This document shows, piece after piece, positions 1 to 8,031 of a DNA stretch of 12,088 nt (positions within the stretch are counted from its first letter, which is position 1; every line of letters begins with the position of its first letter). The stretch is from Alphaproteobacteria bacterium. Its GTDB lineage: Bacteria; Pseudomonadota; Alphaproteobacteria; Acetobacterales; Acetobacteraceae. The notes beneath the pieces are model-generated. The model was not told the origin of the DNA. It searched no databases and saw only the letters and a program-made list of their open reading frames with translations. The stretch is taken from NCBI GenBank assembly GCA_026225015.1, contig JAMFRY010000120.1, positions 1 through 12,088 of the forward strand, written 5' to 3'. The translations under genes were made by a program, and so were the position numbers.

Positions 1-2
1 CC

Positions 3-2645
3 GGCGATGTTCAAGTGATAGCTCTTCCCGCCCTCCGAAACGGTGACGACCCCAGCGGTTTTCACGGTAGCAGTGGCGCCGGAGACGTAGGTGACGCTAT
101 AGAGCTCTATCTCATCGCCGGCGACAAAGCCGGAGATTGTTGCATTCGGGATGGTTGATTCCGCGATCAGCGCGCCGCCAGCGCCGCTGAAGGTGACCGC
201 ATTGCCGGCGCTGCCGCCGGAGCCGACATCCAGCGTGCCACCGGCGATGGTGGTGCCGCTGGCGATCCCGCCGCTTTCGACCGTAAAAAACCCGCCGCTC
301 TTGATCGTCGTCTTCAGGGCGGTGGCCCCGAACACGTCTAGAAAGGCGAAGCCGCCGCTCAGAATCGTGCCCGAAGCAACGCCGCCGGAGACCACCAGCA
401 AAGACCCGCCATTCTCAATGGTGGTGCCAAAGACCTTGCCGCCCGAATCCACGCCGTCAGCCGCATTCAGCACGGTAGCGGTGGCGGTGGCCCCAGCGCC
501 CACCACGAAATTTGCTTCGAAATTCGAAACAGTCGTGCTTACCGCGGCGCCGCCGGAATACACGTAAAGCGCGGCATAATCCTGCGAAATCGTGGTGCTT
601 ACCGCCTTGCCGCCAGCATACACGTCAAGATCGGCGCCGGCGCCAAGCTTGGTATTGCTGGCGGCGCCGCCCGATAGGACGAATAATGTACCGTTCGAGC
701 CTACCGCGAGCGCCGATGCGGAACCGGCATAGAATGTGGTCCCACCGACCGGTTGGAAATCGGCGATACCGGTGGAGACAATATGACCGCCGCTCGCGAC
801 GGCGCCGGTCACATGGGCACCCGGCAGCGCGATGAGATAACCGCCGCTTGATACTGTCGTGGCTCTCGCGGTTGCATCGCTATAAACAACCTGCGTGCCG
901 CCGCTGCTCACCACCGTATGGCTCGCCGTGCCGCTGAGCACGGTTTGAATGCCGCCACGGCTGATGACGGCGCCGTTGGCGCGGCCCCCGCCGTAAACCT
1001 CCTCCTCGCCGCCGCCGCGAATGATGGTAGCAATTGAGAGACCGCCTTCGACACCAGCATATCCGCCGTTTCTGACAACAGCGTTGAAACTTTCGCTGCC
1101 GGAACCGATCAGCAATTCGCCGCCATTGCCGACCACCGTGCCAGAGGCTCTGCCCCCCGATAGAACCTCGTAGGCCGGGACCGGAGGGGCGCCGCTGAAG
1201 GGTAAATTCAACGCCGGATTTAGCAGCACGGCCGCGCTGGTAACCCCGCCGGAATACACGATGCTGGTGCCGGATACGATATCCCGTTTTGTAACGCCAT
1301 AAACCAGCTGCGTCCCGCCGCTTCCGATCACCGAAGCGCTATCCAGGGCGCCGGAGAGTACGTATTCAACGCCGCCTTCCGAGATATGCAAGTTGCTTAC
1401 CGGGTTGGCGTAATAGCCCCCTGAGGAGAGTGGAAGACCGGCCACCACCACACCGTTTGAGACAATCTTGCCGCCATGATTTATGGTACCGGAGATGCTG
1501 GCGCCAGGCACGTCAACCAGAATGCCGCCGCTATCCAATGTGGTTGATAGCGCCTCGGCGTATGGCAGCACGATTTCGACGCCTCCGGAATGTACCTGGG
1601 TAGCGCTCGCAACCGCGTAAACCTCCAGGGTTCCGCCGGAAAGAACGGTGCTTGCGCTATCGACACCACGATCCACCTCCAGCCCGGCACGAATGGTTGC
1701 GCTGACCGCCAAGCCCTCGTTGAATAGCGTGCCGCCGTTACCTACGATTGTTGAGAGCGCCGTGCCTCCTTCAACATCCTGCACTCCGCCACTGCTGATG
1801 ACGCTGTTGGCGGCTGAACCCGCGAACAGGGTTTGGTTGCCGCCATTGCGGATAATCGTGTTCCTAGCTGAACCCGAATCCAGGAATTGGTAACCGCCGC
1901 TGCTGATAATGCTGCTGCTCGCCGCGCCGCCGGAGATGGTTTGCAGGCCGCCGGCATCTACGGTTGTCGAGACCGCCGCTCCACCCGCGTAGATAGCTTC
2001 GTTGCCGTTGGAAAGCAGGGTTGTAGTGCTGGCAACTCCTCCGGAGAAGACAAAATCCGTGCTGCCGCCGGAAAACTTATTTCTCAAGCCGATGCCGCCA
2101 GACGAGACCGACAAATCATACCCGCTCGTGAAAATCGTGTTGCTGACCGGATGGCCCGATGATGCGATTTCATCTCCCGAAGCAACGGTGATATCCGGAA
2201 GCGCCCTGGTGCCGGAAGCGGTGCCGTTACTCTCATACACAGTTTTGTGCAGCGTGTTCTTGATTGTTGCACCATTCGCTGCCGCATGTTTGGTTGTCGT
2301 CGAGAAATAGATTTTCCCGCCGCCGCTGCCTAGCGCTGCGACTGTATCGCCCGCGGGGACGGTTAAAATAACGGCGGTTCCGGCAGCGGTGCCGTTTGTG
2401 CCATAAATCCGCGTGGCGCCACGGCCATCGTTCAACCCAACGTAGAAAATTCCTTCATTGCCTGCTTCGCCCAAAGAAACAGGCACGTTCGTGTTGGCGA
2501 GTCGCAAAATCAACGTGGCATTGTTTTTGTTGTCGACAACATAAAAATCTGTATCGGACGAAGCGCCGCAGCCCGATTTGTCATAGTAAATAAGCAGGTT
2601 ATTGGCGTTGGAGAGGAATTTGCTCCCAGTAGGCAATATGCTCAT
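3..2645 (-). CDS. Strand-loop-strand repeat surface adhesin (AIDA/TibA-like passenger), partial at left edge
   Basis: I translated this frame by hand from an ATG at 2645 to the left edge: 881 codons with no stop, so the C-terminus lies outside the window. A TAG stop sits in frame 7 codons upstream, which makes this ATG the first possible start; the ribosome site is weak. Residues 1-160 form a non-repeat head with two copies of a motif like the DGTxxGT repeat (YGTNGTAAGT near 81-90, YESNGTASGT near 137-146). From about 160 to 820 come roughly 30 imperfect repeats of about 20 residues built around S-G-G turns followed by a short strand, typical of heptosylated autotransporter passengers. The last 60 residues (ISGFVAGDEIELY onward) are a distinct closing module. 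No signal peptide is visible: the N-terminus is MSILPTGSKFLSNANN. Likely role: secreted or surface-bound adhesin rich in Ser/Thr. The repeat class is clear; the secretion route is inference. Confidence 0.85.
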   Translation of the reverse strand, partial: MSILPTGSKFLSNANNLLIYYDKSGCGASSDTDFYVVDNKNNATLILRLANTNVPVSLGEAGNEGIFYVGLNDGRGATRIYGTNGTAAGTAVILTVPAGDTVAALGSGGGKIYFSTTTKHAAANGATIKNTLHKTVYESNGTASGTRALPDITVASGDEIASSGHPVSNTIFTSGYDLSVSSGGIGLRNKFSGGSTDFVFSGGVASTTTLLSNGNEAIYAGGAAVSTTVDAGGLQTISGGAASSSIISSGGYQFLDSGSARNTIIRNGGNQTLFAGSAANSVISSGGVQDVEGGTALSTIVGNGGTLFNEGLAVSATIRAGLEVDRGVDSASTVLSGGTLEVYAVASATQVHSGGVEIVLPYAEALSTTLDSGGILVDVPGASISGTINHGGKIVSNGVVVAGLPLSSGGYYANPVSNLHISEGGVEYVLSGALDSASVIGSGGTQLVYGVTKRDIVSGTSIVYSGGVTSAAVLLNPALNLPFSGAPPVPAYEVLSGGRASGTVVGNGGELLIGSGSESFNAVVRNGGYAGVEGGLSIATIIRGGGEEEVYGGGRANGAVISRGGIQTVLSGTASHTVVSSGGTQVVYSDATARATTVSSGGYLIALPGAHVTGAVASGGHIVSTGIADFQPVGGTTFYAGSASALAVGSNGTLFVLSGGAASNTKLGAGADLDVYAGGKAVSTTISQDYAALYVYSGGAAVSTTVSNFEANFVVGAGATATATVLNAADGVDSGGKVFGTTIENGGSLLVVSGGVASGTILSGGFAFLDVFGATALKTTIKSGGFFTVESGGIASGTTIAGGTLDVGSGGSAGNAVTFSGAGGALIAESTIPNATISGFVAGDEIELYSVTYVSGATATVKTAGVVTVSEGGKSYHLNIA
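190..2165 (-). repeat. Array of about 30 strand-loop-strand peptide repeats within the adhesin
   Basis: The coding sequence repeats every 55-65 bases with a recurring codon pattern for Ser-Gly-Gly or Asn-Gly-Gly, then a hydrophobic strand, then an Ala-Ser-x-Thr strand (for example SGGAASSSIISSGGYQ). The copies are degenerate at the DNA level, which argues for an old array under selection for protein shape rather than a recent expansion. Boundaries are approximate. The abundant Ser and Thr on the strands are the kind of acceptor sites used by TibC/Aah-type heptosyltransferases; one such enzyme is encoded at the other end of the window. Confidence 0.75.
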
Positions 2646-2900
2646 GATAATGGTGATCCATATCTAATTGACGCGACTTAAAAACGAATTCAGTGATGCT
2701 GTTATTACGATGCTAGCACAGAAAACCCGGAACCAAAACTGCAAATTCACTTCGCAATGGCGTACTAAACCAGGTTTTCCCGCAAGGGTTTCTCGCGCCG
2801 GCGCCGGCCCGCCTGTGATCGTGTTTGATTCGTTGCTTTTTGCCTGGTATTTCCGGACCATCTGGCCTGGTCTCGGAACAATTCTGCGAACCGCCGGCTG
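2646..2900. other. Intergenic region between the ligase gene and the left adhesin
   Basis: This gap of 255 bases follows the ligase stop and precedes the adhesin start, both on the minus strand. It is less GC-rich near the adhesin (about 2660-2760), as expected for a promoter, but I see no convincing -35/-10 pair. No strong hairpin plus T-run terminator is visible after the ligase. Short open frames on both strands here lack recognisable protein character. Confidence 0.5.
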
Positions 2901-4469
2901 TCAAGCAATCAACGCCTTCACTGTCTCCAAACGGTCCGCCTCAGCCGCCGGTTTATCGGTTCTGATCCGCAATATTCTTGGAAACCGCAACGCTACCCCG
3001 GACTTATGCCGCGCGGATTTCTGCGCCGCGTCGAAGCCAACTTCGAAAACCAGCGCCTTCTCCACCTCCCGCACCGGGCCGAAGCGGGCGGTGGTGTGGT
3101 CGCGTATCCATTTGTCGAGATAGAGCAGTTCCGTATCCGTATAGCCGGAATAGGCCTTGCCGATCGGCACCAGTTCTGCTCCGTTCCACACCCCAAACGT
3201 ATAATCGGAATAATAGGAGGAGCGCTTGCCATGCCCGCGCTGCGCATACATCAGCACCGCATCCAGGCTCAATGGCTCGCGCTTCCACTTCCACCATAAC
3301 CCCTTCGGCCGGCCGGATAGATAGGGGGAATCGCCGCGCTTGATCATCAACCCTTCGATCGCCGCCTCACGCGCGCCTTGCCGCAAGGCGGCGAGTTCGT
3401 GATGCAGATCGAATTTGATCAAGGGCGATAAATCCATCCGCGCCGGCCGCTCGTGCGCATAGAACGCTTCCAGCCTTGCGCGGCGTTCGTCGAAGCTCAA
3501 ACCCCGCAGATCATCTTCGCCCTCGAACAGCATGTCATACAGCCTGACGCCGGCCGGAAAATCCTTCAACACCGCCGGCGAAACGGTTTTGCGGCCCAGG
3601 CGCTGCTGCAGGTCGGAGAACGGCGCCACGCCAGAATCGCGGATCACCAGCAATTCGCCGTCCAGAACGCCGTGAAAACTCATCGCATCCAATATTTCCG
3701 GAAAAGCACCGGAGATATCATCCGCGGTGCGCGAATAGATGCGTCTGCCTTGCGGTGTGGCCACAAGCTGCACGCGAATCCCATCCCATTTCCACTCGGC
3801 GCGATGCGCGGACCAGTCCAGGCCGGCCAAATCCTTGGCCTCGATCGAATGCGCCAGCATCACCGGGCGAAATACGGGTTTTTGCTCCGGCGACGGCCTT
3901 GGGCCGCGCTTAGCCAGCCAGTCGAACAAATCCAAATAAGGCGGCGACAGGCTGTGCCAGACCTCTTCGATCTCATCGACATTCACACCGCCCAGTTCGG
4001 CCAAAGCGATCTTCGCCAAGCGCAGGCTGGCGCCGACGCGCAGGCCGCCGCCACCGGCAATCAGCTTGATCAGGGCGATTCGGGTGGAGGTGTCAGATGC
4101 ATCCAGCCAGCGCGCGACCAGGCCCGGAATCGCCTCGCGTTTGGCCGTGCGCAACGCGGTAATGATTTCCGGCAATTCGGGCGAGGCATCGTGCACCCCG
4201 TCCGGCCAGATCAGCGCGATAGTCTCTGCCAGATCGCCCACAAAGTCATAGGAAAGCTTGAACAATTCCGGGTCCGCCCGGGCTTCCGCCATGGCGCGCA
4301 AGGCGGCCGGTTTGGCGCCGGGAAAGTCCAGATCACCCGCAATCGCCGCCAGCGCGTAGCCGCGCTCCGGGTCCGGACGGGAGGCGAAATAGGCGCGCAG
4401 CAGCGAAATTTTGGTGTTGCGCGCAGGTGAGTACAGCAACCGCTCCAGCAGCTCGGCGAAGGCCTTCAA
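2901..4469 (-). CDS. ATP-dependent DNA ligase of the Lhr-Lig-Exo-Pe repair module
   Basis: 522 residues. Seals nicks in duplex DNA through ligase-adenylate and DNA-adenylate intermediates. The N-terminal helical DNA-binding region covers about 1-200. The adenylation domain follows: motif I EWKWDGIR with nucleotidyl lysine K227, motif III VLDGEL (267-273), motif IIIa near VRLYDMLFEG (308-317), motif IV EGLMIKR (372-378) and motif V WWKWKRE (392-398). The C-terminal OB domain ends with RFPRI (495-499), a motif VI-type sequence. All key residues are present, so it should be active. It starts at TTG, directly after the exonuclease TGA (TGATTG), with a strong Shine-Dalgarno site 8 bases upstream; the N-terminus MKAFAELLERLLYSPARN looks like the normal family start. 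It lacks the polymerase and nuclease domains of LigD, so it is the free-standing ligase found beside the exonuclease, helicase and phosphoesterase genes. Co-translation with the exonuclease is likely. Confidence 0.93.
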   Translation of the reverse strand: MKAFAELLERLLYSPARNTKISLLRAYFASRPDPERGYALAAIAGDLDFPGAKPAALRAMAEARADPELFKLSYDFVGDLAETIALIWPDGVHDASPELPEIITALRTAKREAIPGLVARWLDASDTSTRIALIKLIAGGGGLRVGASLRLAKIALAELGGVNVDEIEEVWHSLSPPYLDLFDWLAKRGPRPSPEQKPVFRPVMLAHSIEAKDLAGLDWSAHRAEWKWDGIRVQLVATPQGRRIYSRTADDISGAFPEILDAMSFHGVLDGELLVIRDSGVAPFSDLQQRLGRKTVSPAVLKDFPAGVRLYDMLFEGEDDLRGLSFDERRARLEAFYAHERPARMDLSPLIKFDLHHELAALRQGAREAAIEGLMIKRGDSPYLSGRPKGLWWKWKREPLSLDAVLMYAQRGHGKRSSYYSDYTFGVWNGAELVPIGKAYSGYTDTELLYLDKWIRDHTTARFGPVREVEKALVFEVGFDAAQKSARHKSGVALRFPRILRIRTDKPAAEADRLETVKALIA

Positions 4470-5483
4470 TCAGCCATCCTCCTCGCCATAGCCAATCAAC
4501 CGCAGTGCCCGGGCGCGGATTTGCATACGGCTTGCGGCGTGAATCAGCGCCTCTTCGCCGCCATGCGTTACCCAGATTTCCGGCGCGCCGACCTCGCGGA
4601 TGGTGGCAAGCAAGCCGTTCCAATCGGCGTGGTCTGAAATGACCAACGGCAGTTCAACCCCGCCGGCCTTGGCGCGCTGGCGCACCCGCATCCAACCGGA
4701 GGCCATGCACACCACCGGGTCTTCCAGCCGCCTTGCCCAGCGATCGGCGATCGCCGAAGGCGGCGCCAGCACGATGGCGCCTTTCAGCGCGGATTTTTCC
4801 GCCACGGTGGCGGGGCGGAGATCGCCAAGTTCGACCCCCAGCGCGCGATAAGTCTCGCAAACCGGCAGATGCGCGCCGTGCAGATAAATCGGCTTTTCAT
4901 AGCCAGCATGGCGCAGTTCGGCAATCAGCCGCTGGCATTTGCCGAGCGCGTAGCAGCCCACCACATGCGTGCGCTCCGGAAACAGCGCCACGGAGGCCAG
5001 CAGCCGGCCGATCTCCTGCGCCGCCTCGGGATGCTGAAATACCGGCAGGCCGAAGGTCGCCTCGGTGACGAACACGTCGCAGGGCACCACCTCGAAGGCC
5101 GCGCAGGTCGGGTCTGCCTGGCGCTTGTAGTCGCCGGAGACGATCGCCCGCGACCCCCGATATTCCATGGCAATCTGGGCGGAGCCAAGGACATGGCCGG
5201 CCGGATGCAGCGTCACCGTGACATCGCCCAGTTTCTGCTCCTCGCCATAGGCAAGCGCCTGCTGCGCGGCTCCGGCGGCTTCCGCCCCCATGCGGGTTCG
5301 CATGATGGCGAGCGTGCCTTGCGTGGCAAGAACCGCCTTGTGGCCGGGGCGCGCATGGTCGGCATGGGCATGGCTGATCACCGCGCGCTCCACCGGGCGC
5401 AGCGGGTCGATATAAAAATCGCCCGGCTCGCAATACAAGCCGGAAGGTGTGGTTTTCAGCCAGGTTTGCGGGTGGGGCGCCAT
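4470..5483 (-). CDS. Ligase-associated DNA exonuclease, metallo-beta-lactamase fold
   Basis: 337 residues from the chosen ATG at 5483. The family consists of metal-dependent nucleases with the beta-CASP/SNM1-like fold that trim DNA ends before ligation. Visible metal ligands: HAHADHARPGH (H38, H40, D42, H43), H97 in PAGHVLGSA, D118 in VSGDYKRQ, E141 in VTEATFGLP and H285 in ISDHADWNG. The frame is open upstream to 5747, but that extension (MCRPPPARSL...) overlaps the start of the divergent helicase gene and has no family character. Candidate starts are ATG 5528 (overlapping the helicase ATG), ATG 5516 and ATG 5483. I prefer 5483 because it gives MAPHPQTWLKTTPSGLYC, it follows GAGGA (although very close), and it leaves a shared control region. 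The stop abuts the ligase start, so the two form an operon. Function is assigned from family knowledge plus intact metal residues. Confidence 0.9.
   Translation of the reverse strand: MAPHPQTWLKTTPSGLYCEPGDFYIDPLRPVERAVISHAHADHARPGHKAVLATQGTLAIMRTRMGAEAAGAAQQALAYGEEQKLGDVTVTLHPAGHVLGSAQIAMEYRGSRAIVSGDYKRQADPTCAAFEVVPCDVFVTEATFGLPVFQHPEAAQEIGRLLASVALFPERTHVVGCYALGKCQRLIAELRHAGYEKPIYLHGAHLPVCETYRALGVELGDLRPATVAEKSALKGAIVLAPPSAIADRWARRLEDPVVCMASGWMRVRQRAKAGGVELPLVISDHADWNGLLATIREVGAPEIWVTHGGEEALIHAASRMQIRARALRLIGYGEEDG
4478..4484 (-). promoter_or_regulatory. Ribosome binding site supporting the TTG start of the ligase
   Basis: GAGGAGG lies inside the last codons of the exonuclease gene, 8 bases before the TTG at 4469. 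There is no nearby in-frame ATG, so this site decides the start and implies translational coupling of exonuclease and ligase. Confidence 0.7.
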
Positions 5484-5526
5484 ATCCTCATCTGGAACAA
5501 AAAGTGAAAACTGCATATAAGCCGGC
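5484..5526. promoter_or_regulatory. Divergent control region shared by exonuclease-ligase and helicase-pdeM
   Basis: Only 43 bases separate the preferred exonuclease start from the helicase ATG. The stretch is markedly AT-rich compared with its surroundings. On the plus strand TATAAG (5516-5521) could be a -10 element ending 5 bases before the helicase ATG, which would give a leaderless or almost leaderless mRNA; no Shine-Dalgarno site precedes that ATG. On the minus strand TATATG (5519-5514) could serve the exonuclease with a leader of about 25 bases. Both calls are inference from short matches; no good -35 partner is visible. Confidence 0.4.
5495..5509. promoter_or_regulatory. LexA-like SOS box (GAAC-N7-GAAA)
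   Basis: GAAC AAAAAGT GAAA matches the alphaproteobacterial LexA operator GAAC-N7-GAAC (equivalently GTTC-N7-GTTC) at 7 of 8 fixed positions, with exactly 7 bases between the half sites and an A/T-rich centre. It lies inside the short shared region between the two divergent repair operons, 11 bases from the exonuclease ATG and 17 from the helicase ATG, where a bound repressor could block both promoters. One mismatch and an A-rich background mean that chance is possible. Confidence 0.45.
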
Positions 5527-8031
5527 ATGGCCGAACTGCCAGAGATTTTTTCCCGCTGGTTTGCCGCGCAAGGCTGGAGCTTGCGCGCGCACCAGCAGGC
5601 GATGCTCGATGCGGCGCAGGCGGGCCGAAAAAACACCCTGCTCATCGCGCCGACCGGCGGCGGCAAAACCCTCGCCGGGTTTCTGCCGAGCCTGGTGGAA
5701 CTGGCGGCGCAGAGTGGCAACGATCTCGCCGGCGGCGGTCTGCACACGCTCTATGTCAGCCCGCTGAAGGCGCTGGCCACCGATATTGCGCGCAACCTGC
5801 TTGCCCCGATCGCGGCGATGGGCCTCAACATCACGGCGGAAACCCGCACCGGCGACACGCCGGGAAACCGCCGGGCGCGGCAGCGCGAACGCCCGCCGGA
5901 TATTCTGCTCACCACGCCGGAAAGCCTGGCATTGCTCGTGAGTTTGGAGGATTCACCCGCATTTTTCGGCAGCCTGCGCTGCGTGATCATCGACGAGGTG
6001 CACGCGCTGGCCGGCACCAAACGCGGCGACCAGCTCGCTCTATGCGTGGCGCGGTTGAAGAAGCTGACGCCGAAAATGCGCAGCGTCGGCCTGTCGGCGA
6101 CCGTGGCACATCCTCAGGCGATTCTCGACTATGTCGGTCAGGGCAGTTTCCTGATCGAGACGAAAGACGGTACGCCGCCGCAAATCGACCTGCTGCTGCC
6201 GCCGGGGGAAATTCCCTGGTCCGGCCATATGGGCCTGGCCGCGGCGCAGGTGGTGCTGGAGAAAATCGGGCAAGCCGCCATGACGATCGTGTTCGTCAAC
6301 ACCCGCGCACAGGCCGAGCTGATGTTCCAGGCGATCTGGAAATATAACGAGGATAACCTGCCCATCGCCTTGCACCATGGCAGCCTGGATATCGCGCAGC
6401 GCCGCCGGGTGGAGGCGGCGATGGCGGCGGGGAAATTGCGGGCGGTGATCGCCACCTCCTCGCTCGATCTTGGCATTGATTGGGGCGGGGTGGACCAGGT
6501 GGTGCAAGTTGGCGCGCCCAAAGGCGTGTCTCGGCTGCTGCAGCGCATCGGCCGGGCCAATCACCGGCTGGATGAGGCCTCGCGCGCCCTACTGGTCCCG
6601 GCCAACCGGTTTGAGGTGCTGGAATGCGAGGCCGCCATCGCCGGGGTTGCGGCGCATGCGCTGGACGGCGACAAGCCGCGGCCGGGCGGGCTGGACGTGC
6701 TGGCCCAACATCTCCTCGGCCTGGCCTGCGCCGAAAAGTTTTTGCCGGATGATGTGTACGCTGAGGTGATCTCCGCCGGACCTTATGCGGGACTTATCCG
6801 AAAAGATTTCGACGACGTGCTGCAATTCGTCGAGGATGGCGGCTACGCTTTGGCCGCTTATGAGCGCTACCGGAAACTATTCCGGGATTCGCAAGGCTAT
6901 GTGTATGTCGCCAATAGCCGCATCGCCCGCCAGCACCGGATGAATATCGGCACCATCGTCGAGGCGCCGGTTTTGAAAGTGCGCCTGGCCGCAAGGCGCG
7001 GTTTCGGCAAGGCGCTGGGCGAGATCGAGGAATATTTCGTCAACATGCTCACCCCCGGCGATACCTTCATGTTTGCCGGCCGGCTGCTGAAATTCCTGCG
7101 CCTGCGCGAGAATTTTGTGGAAGTGGTGGAAGGTGGCGCCGGCGAGCCGAAAGTGCCGGCCTATGAAGGCGGGCGAATGCCGATGACGACGCATCTGGCA
7201 AATCGCGTGCGCGAAATGCTGCATGACCCGACCTGCTGGGACGCCTTCCCCGAAGATGTCCAGGAATGGCTGCGCCTGCAAAAGCGCCGCTCCCACCTGC
7301 CCGGGCCGAACAATCTGCTGGTGGAAACCTTCCCGCGCGGCGGCCGCTGGTACATGGTGGCCTATTGCTTCGAAGGCCGGCAGGCGCACCAAACGCTGGG
7401 CATGCTGCTCACCAAGCGCCTGGAGCGGTTCGGCTTCGGCCCGCTGGGATTCGTCGCCACTGATTACGTGCTCGCCACCTGGTCGGTGCACTGCCCCACC
7501 AATGTTGCGCGGCTTTTCGAGCAGGACATGCTGGGCGATGATCTGGAAGCCTGGATGGCGGAAAGCTCCATGCTGCGGCGGACGTTTCGAAATGTCGCGG
7601 TGATTTCCGGGCTGATTCAACGCTACCAGCCCAATGCGGATAAAAACCGCAGGCAGGTGACAGTCAACTCCGATCTGATCTACGACGTGCTGCGCAAACA
7701 CCAGCCCGACCATATTCTGCTCCGCGCCACGCGGGCGGATGCGGCGAGCGGGCTCACCGATATCGCCCGCATCGCGCTGCTGCTGGAACGCGCGCATGGC
7801 CGGGTCGTGCACATGGCGCTCTCGCGCGTTTCGCCGCTGGCGGTGCCGGTGCTGCTGGAAATCGGCCGTGAGCGCGTGGCGGCCGGGCTGACCGAGGAAG
7901 AATTGCTGCGGGAAGCCGAAGAACTGGTGGCCGAGGCCATGAGTACCAGCGACCCACCCAAACGCCGCGAGACACAAGCTGGCACGAAATTTGGCACCCC
8001 GGGGCAGACTGTGCTCTCAACGCTGCCATGA
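5527..8031 (+). CDS. lhr: Ligase-associated DEXH-box DNA helicase, Lhr-Core type
   Basis: 834 residues. ATP-dependent 3'-to-5' single-stranded DNA translocase/helicase by family knowledge. RecA-like domain 1: Walker A APTGGGKT (41-48), TTPESLALL (129-137), DEVH (156-159) and SAT (190-192). RecA-like domain 2: VFVNTRAQAE (255-264), ATSSLDLGIDWG (309-320) and motif VI QRIGRANHR (339-347). The remaining half is the winged-helix and Lhr-specific core; there is no long C-terminal extension as in full-length Lhr (about 1,500 residues), so this is the short Core form of the repair cluster. The last ~30 residues (DPPKRRETQAGTKFGTPGQT) look disordered. The ATG at 5527 fits the family start, but no clear ribosome site precedes it. 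Its stop overlaps the pdeM start (ATGA), indicating translational coupling. Together with PdeM, the exonuclease and the ligase it forms the four-part module studied biochemically in Pseudomonas putida. Confidence 0.95.
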   Translation: MAELPEIFSRWFAAQGWSLRAHQQAMLDAAQAGRKNTLLIAPTGGGKTLAGFLPSLVELAAQSGNDLAGGGLHTLYVSPLKALATDIARNLLAPIAAMGLNITAETRTGDTPGNRRARQRERPPDILLTTPESLALLVSLEDSPAFFGSLRCVIIDEVHALAGTKRGDQLALCVARLKKLTPKMRSVGLSATVAHPQAILDYVGQGSFLIETKDGTPPQIDLLLPPGEIPWSGHMGLAAAQVVLEKIGQAAMTIVFVNTRAQAELMFQAIWKYNEDNLPIALHHGSLDIAQRRRVEAAMAAGKLRAVIATSSLDLGIDWGGVDQVVQVGAPKGVSRLLQRIGRANHRLDEASRALLVPANRFEVLECEAAIAGVAAHALDGDKPRPGGLDVLAQHLLGLACAEKFLPDDVYAEVISAGPYAGLIRKDFDDVLQFVEDGGYALAAYERYRKLFRDSQGYVYVANSRIARQHRMNIGTIVEAPVLKVRLAARRGFGKALGEIEEYFVNMLTPGDTFMFAGRLLKFLRLRENFVEVVEGGAGEPKVPAYEGGRMPMTTHLANRVREMLHDPTCWDAFPEDVQEWLRLQKRRSHLPGPNNLLVETFPRGGRWYMVAYCFEGRQAHQTLGMLLTKRLERFGFGPLGFVATDYVLATWSVHCPTNVARLFEQDMLGDDLEAWMAESSMLRRTFRNVAVISGLIQRYQPNADKNRRQVTVNSDLIYDVLRKHQPDHILLRATRADAASGLTDIARIALLLERAHGRVVHMALSRVSPLAVPVLLEIGRERVAAGLTEEELLREAEELVAEAMSTSDPPKRRETQAGTKFGTPGQTVLSTLP

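Noticed and set aside
151..835. Plus-strand open frames of 138 and 107 codons at the left end, and similar ones up to 2593
   Set aside because: They are antisense shadows of the adhesin repeats (Pro/Val/Ala-rich or Arg-rich repeats opposite Gly-Gly-Ser codons); the minus frame is open throughout with sensible protein repeats.
190..2165. Periodic DNA pattern that could suggest a CRISPR or tandem repeat array
   Set aside because: Repeat units are degenerate, vary in length and keep one reading frame; they are protein repeats with no spacers.
3453..4430. Plus-strand open frame of 325 codons
   Set aside because: Antisense to the ligase, Gln/Arg/Ala-rich composition with no recognisable motif; the ligase motifs on the minus strand are unambiguous.
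5484..5747. N-terminal extension of the exonuclease reading frame up to 5747
   Set aside because: Its 88 extra residues overlap the helicase start in antisense, are Arg/Ala/Cys/Pro-rich and lack family character; the conserved protein begins near residue 89.
6877..7977. Minus-strand open frame of 366 codons, and the one at 7680-8492
   Set aside because: Antisense to the helicase and pdeM, rich in His/Gln/Arg with no domain, explained by GC-rich codon use.
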